Part shown: one piece after another, positions 33,648 through 41,198 of the stretch
Position numbering within the stretch: the first letter of the stretch is position 1
Layout: each line of letters begins with the position of its first letter
Source of the DNA: JBCCXL01 sp039191605
GTDB taxonomy: Bacteria > Acidobacteriota > Thermoanaerobaculia > Multivoradales > JAHZIX01
NCBI GenBank assembly: GCA_039191605.1
Contig: JBCCXL010000005.1
Coordinates: 124,001 to 188,000, forward strand
Reading direction: 5' to 3'
DNA: 64,000 nucleotides
The notes under the pieces: generated by a model
Seen by the model: the letters and a program-made list of their open reading frames with translations, nothing else
The model's database searches: none
Told to the model about the DNA's origin: nothing
Translations under genes and position numbers: made by a program

Positions 33648-33998
33648 TCAAGAAGGCAGCGAGCCCGGGTCCTCTTCCAGCTGTGCCAGGTCTTCGAGCC
33701 CTAGGTAAGCCTGCACACTCATCCCCACCCGGCTTTCGAAGCGCTGCTGGTAGCTCTCCACCGGCCCCACCTGCTCGTCGAGATAGATCTTGCGCACCCG
33801 GTACATGGGGATGAAGAGAGTCGCCAAGCCGAGGCTCTGCTCCCCTCCCCGCGCCGCCTGAGCGATGAAGTCTTCGAAACTGTTGACCGACAGCGCCTGC
33901 AGGGTCACGCCGTGGGGCGCGAGCTCCAGCAAAATCCCCCAGAGCTGCTCCGTAGGCTGCCCGAGATGGGTGATCACCAGGGTTCCGGGATCAAACAT
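33648..33998 (-). CDS. Small conserved-looking protein, possible Sm-like fold
   Basis: A 116-residue soluble protein with no recognised family. The pattern of short hydrophobic strands (EQLWGILLELAPHGVTLQAL, then ATLFIPMYRVRKIYLDE) resembles the five-strand bent sheet of Sm/Hfq-type proteins, but neither Sm signature is clear. The C-terminal 40 residues are acidic and helical. It is the third gene after the acyl-CoA dehydrogenase and methylmalonyl-CoA epimerase genes (63-base gap) and may be cotranscribed with them. Confidence 0.55.
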   Translation of the reverse strand: MFDPGTLVITHLGQPTEQLWGILLELAPHGVTLQALSVNSFEDFIAQAARGGEQSLGLATLFIPMYRVRKIYLDEQVGPVESYQQRFESRVGMSVQAYLGLEDLAQLEEDPGSLPS

Positions 33999-34061
33999 GG
34001 CGCTTCAGCGGCAACGAGCCCGGCCCGAGGCGGCCGAGAACTCGGCGCCTGCCTCTACTCC

Positions 34062-34514
34062 TCAACCGGCGGCGTCGCCCGCGGCATCTGAAGCCGCATC
34101 TTCAGCCGCGCCGTGAGGGAGCTTCTGAGAGATCTCCGTCAGCACGCCCCCAGCGCTCTTCGGGTGAATGAAGTTCACCAGGCAGTGATCGGCTCCGGGA
34201 GTGGGCTCGTCCCTCAGGACTCGATAGCCGGAAGTGCGCAGACGATCGCCCTCCGCCTTGACGTCGTCGGTGGCGAAGCACACGTGATGAATCCCCGGCC
34301 CTCGCTTCTCGAGGAAGCGAGCGATGGGGGAGTCATCCGCCGTCGGCTCCAAAAGCTCGATGCGACTCTCCCCCAGGGGAATGATCGCCACCCGCACCTT
34401 CTCCTGGGGCACCTCCTCTATCTCATGGATAGCGAGCCCCATAGCCTCATAGAAGCTCTTGGCCTCTTCGATGGAATGCACCGCGATGCCGAGGTGATCG
34501 ATCTTCTCGAGCAT
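34062..34514 (-). CDS. mce: Methylmalonyl-CoA epimerase
   Basis: A 150-residue vicinal-oxygen-chelate fold protein (two beta-alpha-beta-beta-beta units). IDHLGIAVHSIEEAKSFYE at the N-terminus, ESRIELLEPTADDSP in the middle, and GPGIHHVCFATDDV, then KSAGGVLTEISQ at the end supply the metal ligands His and Glu. It interconverts (2S)- and (2R)-methylmalonyl-CoA in propionyl-CoA breakdown. It lies 14 bases after the acyl-CoA dehydrogenase gene, so it is an operon with fatty- or branched-chain acyl-CoA catabolism. The last 15 residues are an Ala/Asp/Gly repeat not found in the family. Confidence 0.88.
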   Translation of the reverse strand: MLEKIDHLGIAVHSIEEAKSFYEAMGLAIHEIEEVPQEKVRVAIIPLGESRIELLEPTADDSPIARFLEKRGPGIHHVCFATDDVKAEGDRLRTSGYRVLRDEPTPGADHCLVNFIHPKSAGGVLTEISQKLPHGAAEDAASDAAGDAAG

Positions 34515-34528
34515 GCTCCTGTCGCTCC

Positions 34529-35746
34529 TCAGACGCCGCGCTTCAGGATGTCCTTGGCGATCACCAGGCGCTGAATCTCGCTGGTGCCCTCGCCGATGGT
34601 GCAGATCTTGGCGTCGCGATAGAACTTCTCGGCGCGGTAATCCTTGACGAAGCCGTAGCCGCCATGGATCTGCACGCCCCGCTCGGAGCAGAACACGGCG
34701 GTTTCACCGGTGTGCAGCTTCGCCTCCGACGCCAGGCGCGAGACCCGCTGACCGCGGTCCATGGCCTCGGCGGCGGCGAAGGTCAAAATCTCCGAGGCGG
34801 AGATGCGGGTCTGCATCTCAGCCAGGTGGAATCGGATCGCCTGGAAGTCGGCGATGGCCTTGCCGAATTGCTTGCGTTCCTTGGCGTAATCCCGGGCCGC
34901 CTCGAAGGCGCCGATGGCGGTTCCCAAGCCCAGCGCGGCGATGGAGATCCGGCCGCCGTCGAGGATCTGAAGGGCCTGGATGAAGCCGTCTCCCCGTTCG
35001 CCGAGAAGGTAGTCGTCCGGCACGAAGCAATTCTCCAGGATCACTTCCGCGGTATCCGACGCGCGAATGCCGAGCTTGTTCTCCTTCTTGCCCGGGCGGA
35101 AGCCGTCCATCCCCTTTTCGACGACGAAGGCGGAGATGTTGTGGTGGCGGGGACCGTCGGGATCGGTGACCGCCATGATCACGCAATAGTCGCCCACCGA
35201 ACCGTGGGTGGTGAAGGTCTTGGCGCCGTTGATCACCCAGCCTCCATCTACCTTCTCGGCGACGGTGCGGGTACCGGCGGCATCGGAGCCGGCGTCCGGC
35301 TCGGTGAGGCTCCAGGCGCCGATGGCCTCTCCGGAGGCCAGCGGACGCACCCAGCGCTCGATCTGCTCCGGGCTGCCGAATTTGTAGATGTGGTTGGTGC
35401 ACAGAGAGTTGTGCGCCGCGATGCTGATACCGACGGAGGGATCGACCTTCGAGAGCTCGGTGATCACCAGCACGTACTCGATATAGCCGAGCCCCGTGCC
35501 GCCGACTTCTTCGGGAAAGATGATGCCCAGGAAGCCCAGCTCCCCGGCTTTCTTCATCACCTCCATGGGGAAGCGCTGCGCCTCGTCGATCTCCTCGACG
35601 ATGGGATCGACCTCGCCGAGGGCAAACTCACGGGCCGCCTCCTGAATCGCTTTCTGCTCATCCGTCAGAGCAAAGTCAGGGCCGTCGCTCCCGGCGGTGA
35701 GAGCCTCGATATCGGCGACGCTAGGGGTCGAATCCAAAGTGGGCAT
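34529..35746 (-). CDS. Acyl-CoA dehydrogenase
   Basis: A 405-residue FAD-dependent acyl-CoA dehydrogenase. Motifs: the N-terminal helical domain (EQKAIQEAAREFALGEVDPI), the FAD-binding strand AWSLTEPDAGSDAAGTRT (residue about 145), and the C-terminal catalytic helix GGYGFVKDYRAEKFYRDAKI with the family's G-x-Y-x(6)-ERxxRD-like segment. It oxidises an acyl-CoA to the 2-enoyl-CoA and passes electrons to an ETF. Upstream of the methylmalonyl-CoA epimerase gene, so a short- or branched-chain substrate is possible. Substrate length cannot be told from sequence. Confidence 0.93.
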   Translation of the reverse strand: MPTLDSTPSVADIEALTAGSDGPDFALTDEQKAIQEAAREFALGEVDPIVEEIDEAQRFPMEVMKKAGELGFLGIIFPEEVGGTGLGYIEYVLVITELSKVDPSVGISIAAHNSLCTNHIYKFGSPEQIERWVRPLASGEAIGAWSLTEPDAGSDAAGTRTVAEKVDGGWVINGAKTFTTHGSVGDYCVIMAVTDPDGPRHHNISAFVVEKGMDGFRPGKKENKLGIRASDTAEVILENCFVPDDYLLGERGDGFIQALQILDGGRISIAALGLGTAIGAFEAARDYAKERKQFGKAIADFQAIRFHLAEMQTRISASEILTFAAAEAMDRGQRVSRLASEAKLHTGETAVFCSERGVQIHGGYGFVKDYRAEKFYRDAKICTIGEGTSEIQRLVIAKDILKRGV

Positions 35747-36018
35747 TGGGAAGGGTTCTCCTGAGTCAGGCCCCTGCGTCCATCCTCAACTACCGGAGGT
35801 TCGAAGACAGCAGGCGGCAATCTATTGAAGCCACTCTCGCTGGCGCCGGGAAGCGAGCTCCGCAGGGCCAGGAAATAAGAGCCGGGGTCGCAGAATTTCG
35901 GCGGCGTAGTGATTCAAGGCGGAAGCAAACTCAGTGCGCCGAGACCCGTCAAACCGGCCTTTCATGCTATCGCGCCATCCGGCGGAGAGCAAAGAGATCT
36001 AGAGCCGCTCTCCAGTCT

Positions 36019-36291
36019 TTAATCATCCACCGTCACTCGGTCGATGATACCCGCCACCACCGTGCGCACCGGGGCGGTGCTGGAGCCAAGAATCTGCCGG
36101 GCGCCGTTGCCTTCATCCAGCAGCAGGACCGTCTCCCCGACGCCGGCACCGACGGTGTCCAGGGCCATCTGGTACGCCCCGGTGGGCGCCCCCTTCAGAT
36201 CCAGCAGATCGCAGAGCAGCAGCTTCTGCCCCCCGAGGTCGCGATGGGCGATGGTGGAGACCACGGTGCCGGTAACCCGAGCGATCTTCAT
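36019..36291 (-). CDS. BMC-P shell vertex protein (EutN/CcmL family), copy 3
   Basis: A 90-residue pentameric vertex protein of the EutN/CcmL family: KIARVTGTVVSTIAHRDLGGQK, then LDTVGAGVGETVLLLDEG and AVVAGIIDRV-like end. Such pentamers cap the corners of the icosahedral shell of bacterial microcompartments. It overlaps the neighbouring BMC-P gene by 4 bases (ATGA), and is the last gene of the microcompartment operon. Confidence 0.93.
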   Translation of the reverse strand: MKIARVTGTVVSTIAHRDLGGQKLLLCDLLDLKGAPTGAYQMALDTVGAGVGETVLLLDEGNGARQILGSSTAPVRTVVAGIIDRVTVDD

Positions 36292-36590
36292 GGCGTAGCC
36301 TCCGGTACTGCGTCGGCGACCGGCGAGTCATCCACCCGATCCACCAGGCCCACAATGGCGTGATCCACCGGCACGAAGGGCTCGGGACAGGCCAGCGCCG
36401 CTTCGCGACTGGCGACGTAGTACACCACCTCACCGGGCCCCGCCATCGCCACCGCGTCCGCCGCCACCACCGGGCGCCCCTTCGGCTCGCGACGGCGATC
36501 CAGAGGCTGCACCAGGAGCAGCTTCACACCCTCGAGCCCCGGCACCTTGACCGTGGCGACTACGCTTCCGATGACTTTTCCCAGCTGCAT
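36288..36590 (-). CDS. BMC-P shell vertex protein (EutN/CcmL family), copy 2
   Basis: A 100-residue EutN/CcmL homologue: QLGKVIGSVVATVKVPGLEG, then VAADAVAMAGPGEVVYYVAS and DHAIVGLVDRVDD. Two or three different pentamers per locus are usual in microcompartments of the Haliangium/Planctomycete style. The insert REAALACPEPFVPV lengthens the loop before the last strand, as in many EutN-like vertex proteins. It is placed 45 bases from the BMC-T gene. Confidence 0.93.
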   Translation of the reverse strand: MQLGKVIGSVVATVKVPGLEGVKLLLVQPLDRRREPKGRPVVAADAVAMAGPGEVVYYVASREAALACPEPFVPVDHAIVGLVDRVDDSPVADAVPEATP

Positions 36591-36635
36591 GAATGCTCCT
36601 CAGGAGGTCTCCGGAGGCCCCTTCGAAAGGGCCTC

Positions 36636-37286
36636 TCAGCGGGCCCCCGCGGGGTTTAGCAGGCGCAGCCCCGGCGCTAGCTCGTCCGCCGCGGCGAGGC
36701 TTTGTCGCAGCAGCTCGTCGGTGCGGGGAATCACCGCCGTCTCCCGACGGGCGGAGAGGGAAACGGCGGCCTGCGCCGCTGCCACCGCCGCCTCGATGTC
36801 CGCCAGCTCTCCGGTGAGAAGAAAATATCCGCGACCGCCGAGACCGTCTCCGAAGCGCAGGGTCACCAGCTCCACCGGAGCTTCCTTGACGGCGGCGTCG
36901 GCGGCGGCCAAAACGCTGGGGGCATCGGCGGTCTCCACCACCCCCAGGGTGTCCCCCGCCGCCGAAGCGCGGTGCCCTGCCGCCGCGGCGATCACCTGCG
37001 GCGCCACCCCCGGCAACAGCACGTGACTCCATCCAGCCCTGCCCCCGGATGAACCGTGCTCCTCGGCGGCGACTAGAGCCTCCTCCACCTCCGCCACCTC
37101 ACCGGCGGCGAGGATCAGGAAGTTCCCCGGCTGCATCGTGCCCATGGCGAGAGTCGCCAGGGGAGTCCGCTTGGCGATGGCGTCCGCCACCCGCAGCCCG
37201 CGGGCGATGGAGACCAGCTCCAGGAGCAGAAGAGCGGGGGCGGTCGGCGCTGCGCCCGAGGGGCCAGCCGAAGATGCGGGGGTCAC
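36636..37286 (-). CDS. BMC-T tandem-domain shell protein, single-layer type
   Basis: A 216-residue protein made of two BMC domains. Domain 1 (ALLLLELVSIARGLRVADAI, residue about 18) and domain 2 (GVVETADAPSVLAAADAAVK, about 115) each show the lysine- or glycine-rich start of a BMC fold, and GRGYFLLTGELADIEAAVAA (about 155) ends the second. The trimer tiles like a hexamer. Its style matches the Haliangium ochraceum protein Hoch_5812 (recalled from memory). GTG start four bases after the aldehyde dehydrogenase stop. The pore residues could not be read with confidence. Confidence 0.88.
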   Translation of the reverse strand: MTPASSAGPSGAAPTAPALLLLELVSIARGLRVADAIAKRTPLATLAMGTMQPGNFLILAAGEVAEVEEALVAAEEHGSSGGRAGWSHVLLPGVAPQVIAAAAGHRASAAGDTLGVVETADAPSVLAAADAAVKEAPVELVTLRFGDGLGGRGYFLLTGELADIEAAVAAAQAAVSLSARRETAVIPRTDELLRQSLAAADELAPGLRLLNPAGAR

Positions 37287-37290
37287 GGGA

Positions 37291-38772
37291 TCAGAACCCT
37301 TCCAGCGAGCCGAGGACGGTCATGCGGCGAACCCGGCTGAAGGTGCGGGGGCGGGTCAGCCCCTCCCCCGTCGGGCTAGCGATGGAGAAGGAGGTAAAGC
37401 CCTCCGCGCCGTAGCCCAAGCCGCTGTAATTCGGTCCGTTGACGATGAAGATGCTCACCGAGAGCGCTCGCGCCATGGCGGTGATGGTCTCCACGTTGCG
37501 CGAGTAGATGGAGGCGGTATGGCCGAATCCATGCTCCGCCCGGCGGGCGACATCGAGGGCGCGGCGGGAGTCCGCCACCCGGGCGATGGGCAGAACCGGC
37601 AACAGCTGCTCTGTCCACACCAGGCTGTGGTCCACCGGCACCGGAGCGATCAGCAGACGCAATCCATCGTCCGCCGCCCCCAGCCCCGCCGCCTCGAGGA
37701 TCTTGCCGGCGTTCTGGCCGATCCACTTCGGCTCGATGCGGCCGGGGCGGCCCGGGGCCCCCAGCTGACGGAAGATCACCCGCTCCACCTTGCGCACTTC
37801 GTGTTCGGCAAGGATATGCACCGGCTGTCGACGCAGGCGGCGCAGCAGCTCGTCCGCCACCGATTCGACCACCAGCACTTCTTTCTCGTCGGTGCAGATG
37901 ACGTTGTTGTCGAAGCTAGCGCCGGCGACGATGCCGGCGGCGGCGACCTCGAGATCCGCCGTTTCGTCGACCACCACCGGCGGATTGCCCGGCCCCGCGG
38001 TGATCGCCTTCTTCTGCGTCGCCAGCGCTTCTTTCACTACCCCCGGTCCACCGGTGACCAGCAGCAGGCGCACCTTGGGATGGTGCATCAAGGCCTTGGC
38101 GCTGTCGATGGTCGGTTCGCAGATAGCCGTCACCAGGTTCGGCGGCGCGCCGACGGCGGCGCTCACCCGCGAGATCAGCCGCACCGTATCCAGGCTCACC
38201 CGGCGGGCGTTGGGGTGGACGTTGAAGACCACCGAATTGCCTGCGGAGAGCATCGCCAGGCTGTTATTGATGATCGTCGAGGTGGGGTTGGTGGTGGGGG
38301 TGATGGAGGCGATCACTCCGTAGGGAGAGTACTCCGTCCAGGTACGTCCCCCGCCGCCGCGCAGGGTTGCCGTCTCCAGGTCTTCCGGACCCGGAGTGTG
38401 CTCCGCCACCAGCAGATTCTTGAGCCGCTTGTCCTCGGCGCGGCCGAGGCCGGTCTCCTGCCAGGCTTCGCGCCCCAGGATCTCGGCATGCTCGCGGAAA
38501 GCTTCCCGCAACGCCTTCACCAGTCGATGGCGAAGATCGAAGCCCAGGTCTTGGTACGCCTCGAAGGCGCTGCGAGCGGCGGTCACGGCCTCGTCTACCG
38601 AAGCGAAGACCCCTTCCCCGAGCAGCTCCCGCGAGGAGCCCGAAGGGGGGACAGGGGGCCCAGCGACCGGAGGGCTCTTGGCCGACTCCGGGGAGGAGCC
38701 ACCGAAGCGAGCCCGCACCCGCCGGACGACGGCGTCGATGGATTCCGGGTCGAGATCTGGCCGGCGGCTCAT
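37291..38772 (-). CDS. CoA-acylating aldehyde dehydrogenase of the microcompartment (PduP/EutE-like)
   Basis: A 493-residue aldehyde dehydrogenase. The N-terminal 22 residues (ESIDAVVRRVRARFG) form an amphipathic helix followed by a Pro/Ser linker, the layout of a shell-targeting encapsulation peptide. The catalytic Cys is in ASFDNNVICTDEKEVL (residue about 285), the NAD-binding glycine region is VTGGPGVVKEAL (about 230), and the active-site region LNNLLVAEHTPGPE-like segment lies near 115. It would oxidise acetaldehyde from deoxyribose-phosphate cleavage to acetyl-CoA with NAD+ and CoA inside the compartment. GGAGG directly precedes ATG 38772. Confidence 0.9.
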   Translation of the reverse strand: MSRRPDLDPESIDAVVRRVRARFGGSSPESAKSPPVAGPPVPPSGSSRELLGEGVFASVDEAVTAARSAFEAYQDLGFDLRHRLVKALREAFREHAEILGREAWQETGLGRAEDKRLKNLLVAEHTPGPEDLETATLRGGGGRTWTEYSPYGVIASITPTTNPTSTIINNSLAMLSAGNSVVFNVHPNARRVSLDTVRLISRVSAAVGAPPNLVTAICEPTIDSAKALMHHPKVRLLLVTGGPGVVKEALATQKKAITAGPGNPPVVVDETADLEVAAAGIVAGASFDNNVICTDEKEVLVVESVADELLRRLRRQPVHILAEHEVRKVERVIFRQLGAPGRPGRIEPKWIGQNAGKILEAAGLGAADDGLRLLIAPVPVDHSLVWTEQLLPVLPIARVADSRRALDVARRAEHGFGHTASIYSRNVETITAMARALSVSIFIVNGPNYSGLGYGAEGFTSFSIASPTGEGLTRPRTFSRVRRMTVLGSLEGF

Positions 38773-38817
38773 GACCTCCCCCCGGATCTCACCATGTCAG
38801 AGCTCGACCGCCGGTCG

Positions 38818-39120
38818 TCAATCATCGTCGCGGCCCTTTTGGTAGACCACCTCTCCCCCGACCTCCCAGCTATCTACGATGGCCATCACCACCGCGTCGC
38901 AGGGACGTTCGCGGGTCAGCTCGGTTTGCCGGGCGGAGCTACCGGAGGCCCAGAGCACCAGCTCTCCGACGCCGGCTCCCACCGCGTCATTGGCGATCAC
39001 ATAGGCGCCGGTCTCCTGGCCGTCCACGTCGATCTGTCGCACCACCAGGAACTTCAATCCCTCGAGGCGCTGCTCTTTTCGAGTGGCGACCAGCGTGCCG
39101 GCTACGCGGCCCAACTGCAC
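38818..39120 (-). CDS. BMC-P shell vertex protein (EutN/CcmL family), copy 1
   Basis: A 100-residue EutN/CcmL-family pentamer: QLGRVAGTLVATRKEQRLEG, then AYVIANDAVGAGVGELVLW and VVMAIVDSWE. It starts with a GTG at 39120 (GGAG 9 bases upstream) and lies between the BMC-H and aldehyde dehydrogenase genes. The three copies in this locus are diverged from each other, so they may make mixed or distinct vertices. Confidence 0.93.
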   Translation of the reverse strand: MQLGRVAGTLVATRKEQRLEGLKFLVVRQIDVDGQETGAYVIANDAVGAGVGELVLWASGSSARQTELTRERPCDAVVMAIVDSWEVGGEVVYQKGRDDD

Positions 39121-39132
39121 GTCGAGCTCCGC

Positions 39133-39429
39133 TTAGGAGTCGCCGCCGCCGTCGCCGCGGCCCAGCGGCAGCGCGGCGTCGACGTTGGCGTGGGGGCGAG
39201 CGATCACGTGGGTGGCGACGACCTCTCCCACCTTCTCGGCCCCGCGAACGCCGGCCTCCACCGCCGCCTTCACCGCCGCCACGTCTCCGCGCACCACCGC
39301 GGTCACGTAGCCGCCGCCAATCTTCTCGTAGCCCACCAGATCCACCTTGGCGGCCTTCACCATCGCGTCCGCCGCTTCCACCACCGCGGCGAAGCCGCGG
39401 GTTTCGATCATGCCTAGGGCATCAGCCAT
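39133..39429 (-). CDS. BMC-H hexameric shell protein
   Basis: A 98-residue single BMC-domain protein: ALGMIETRGFAAVVEAADAM, then YEKIGGGYVTAVVRGDVAAV, the canonical BMC-H start and pore loop (K-I-G-G-G). Hexamers form the facets of the shell and pass small polar metabolites. It is the only BMC-H in the locus. AAGGAG precedes the ATG. The C-terminal 20 residues (Arg/Pro/His, then Gly/Asp-rich tail) extend past the usual domain. Confidence 0.95.
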   Translation of the reverse strand: MADALGMIETRGFAAVVEAADAMVKAAKVDLVGYEKIGGGYVTAVVRGDVAAVKAAVEAGVRGAEKVGEVVATHVIARPHANVDAALPLGRGDGGGDS

Positions 39430-39580
39430 TTGTCGATCTCCTTGCCGAGGTTACCGAGGGCACTGGGGCGCCATCGGAGAGTATGTGAGGGAATGCGTAT
39501 TCAGAGTTTCTAGAGAGACGAGTTTCGAGCAGAGCCAGCCTCCACTCCGGCCGAAGGCCAAAGGGAAGAAGCCGGCAACT

Positions 39581-40216
39581 TCAGCGTTTCGCTCGGATAT
39601 CGCGACCCTCGAGGTTTTCCAGGGCGGCGACGGCGGCCCGCCAGCCGACGTCGATATCCGACTCCTCGCCGCCGAGGTACACGCGGCCGAAGGAGCCGAA
39701 GGAGCGCACGTCGAGAATGTTGATGTTCGCCGCCTTCTCCGCCTCGTTGGCCGCCAGCGCCGCGTAGGGCGCCGGCTCCACCTCGAGCACGTAGAGAGTC
39801 TGACCGGTGAGCAGCATCTGGCCGTGGCGCATGCGGTTGATCAGCTGCACCTGATGGCCATCCACCCGGCGAATGATCTGGGAGGTGGCGATGCGCGGGC
39901 GGTAGCGATCCGCCTCGCTGAGCCCGATCTCGTCGAGAATCGCCTCACCGGCAGCCCGTACGTCCGCCTGGGATTCGGAATGCACCTCCAGGAGCCCGAA
40001 GTAGCGCTCGACGATCTGCATGCCCGGGCGCACCGAGGTCGCCTTCAGGGCGACGTCCGTCAGGCGGTTGATCTCGATCCCGGGAGCGATCTCAACGTAC
40101 AGGGAAGCATCCCCCGCCAGCGGCAGGAAGCCTTTCGCCACGGTCCCCAGGAAAGCGGCATGCTGAGGCTGAAGGCTATCTAGGAAGACGTAGGAACGAA
40201 GATCGATATCGGCCAC
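39581..40216 (-). CDS. BMC-T tandem-domain shell protein, stacked/gated type
   Basis: A 211-residue protein of two BMC domains with a permuted layout, closely resembling the Haliangium ochraceum protein Hoch_5816 as recalled (start LRSYVFLDSLQPQ, middle VEIAPGIEINRLTDVALKAT, end LAANEAEKAANINILDVR). In that family two trimers stack face to face and have a gated central pore for larger molecules such as cofactors. It starts at a GTG with GGAG upstream. It lies between deoC and the BMC-H gene. Recognition is from memory of the sequence; no alignment was made. Confidence 0.85.
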   Translation of the reverse strand: MADIDLRSYVFLDSLQPQHAAFLGTVAKGFLPLAGDASLYVEIAPGIEINRLTDVALKATSVRPGMQIVERYFGLLEVHSESQADVRAAGEAILDEIGLSEADRYRPRIATSQIIRRVDGHQVQLINRMRHGQMLLTGQTLYVLEVEPAPYAALAANEAEKAANINILDVRSFGSFGRVYLGGEESDIDVGWRAAVAALENLEGRDIRAKR

Positions 40217-40318
40217 GGCGGCGGTCTCCTAAGCAGGGGATTGAGCTGATTGAGGGCCCGTCGGCTGGGATCGCCAAGAGGTTGGGATCACCGGGAGGTT
40301 GGGATAAGCAGTTGGGAG

Positions 40319-41182
40319 TCAGGTTCCGGAGACGATGCGGATTCCTGCGGAGGCCCCGAGGCGGGTCGCCCCGGCCTCGATCATCGCCCGAGCATCCTCG
40401 GCGTTCTTGATGCCGCCGGAGGCCTTGACGCCGAGTTTCGGCCCCACGGACTCCCGCATCAGGGCGACGTCGTACACCGTGGCGCCACCGCCTCCGAAGC
40501 CGGTGGAGGTCTTGACGTAATGGGCTCCCGCGGCCACCGCCAAGCGGCAGGCGGCCACCTTCTCGTGATCGTTCAGCATCGAGGTCTCCAGGATCACCTT
40601 ATTGATCGCTCCGACCTCGTTGCAGGCGTCCGTCACCTTGGCGATATCCCGCTGCACCCATTCGTGATCGCCGCTCTTAAGGGCGCCGATGTTGATCACC
40701 ATATCGATCTCCCGGGCCCCATCGCGCAGCGCCTGGCGAGTTTCCATCGCCTTGATCTGCGGCGTGCTGGTACCCAGGGGGAAGCCCACCACGGAAGCCA
40801 CGGTGACCTTGGAGCCGCGAACCCGAGAAGCCGCCCGGCGCACCCAGCAGGGATTGACGCAGACCGCCGCGAAACCGTACTCCAGCGCCTCGTCGCACAG
40901 CTCGTCGATCTCGGTGGCCGTCGCCCCGGGCTTCAGGAGGGTGTGATCGACGTAGCGCGCCAAGTCGCTCGGCACCTGGTCTCCAGCCCCCTCGTAGCCC
41001 AATCGCCGCGCCCCGGCGTCCACCACGCAGCGGGCCTGCTCAGAGCACCAGGTGGCGCAGCTCGCGGCGCACGACTCGCAGCTCCCGTCCAGCTCGCCTG
41101 GCCCGAGGGCTTCTAAAACTCGGCGGGTGATCAGCTCGACGAGAGCCTCGCGGTCGAGGCCTGCACTAGCGGTATTCGACAT
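40319..41182 (-). CDS. deoC: Deoxyribose-phosphate aldolase of the microcompartment
   Basis: A 287-residue class I aldolase; core DERA enzymes are about 215-225. The Schiff-base Lys is in HYVKTSTGFGGGG (residue about 205), a second Lys in GVKASGGIKNAEDA, and the acid Asp in REIDMVINIGALKSG. It cleaves 2-deoxy-D-ribose-5-phosphate to acetaldehyde and glyceraldehyde-3-phosphate. The extra N-terminal 55 residues hold an amphipathic helix (LDREALVELITRRVLEAL), the encapsulation peptide, then a Cys-rich linker (CESCAASCATWC) not found in ordinary DERA. It lies 16 bases after the rpiB-like gene and is the operon's second gene. Confidence 0.92.
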   Translation of the reverse strand: MSNTASAGLDREALVELITRRVLEALGPGELDGSCESCAASCATWCSEQARCVVDAGARRLGYEGAGDQVPSDLARYVDHTLLKPGATATEIDELCDEALEYGFAAVCVNPCWVRRAASRVRGSKVTVASVVGFPLGTSTPQIKAMETRQALRDGAREIDMVINIGALKSGDHEWVQRDIAKVTDACNEVGAINKVILETSMLNDHEKVAACRLAVAAGAHYVKTSTGFGGGGATVYDVALMRESVGPKLGVKASGGIKNAEDARAMIEAGATRLGASAGIRIVSGT

Positions 41183-41198
41183 GTCAGCTTTCGTTCTC

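Noticed and set aside
37138..39417. A 759-codon + strand open frame across the microcompartment genes
   Set aside because: Runs antisense through aldehyde dehydrogenase, BMC-P and BMC-H genes, which have strong family identity on the - strand.
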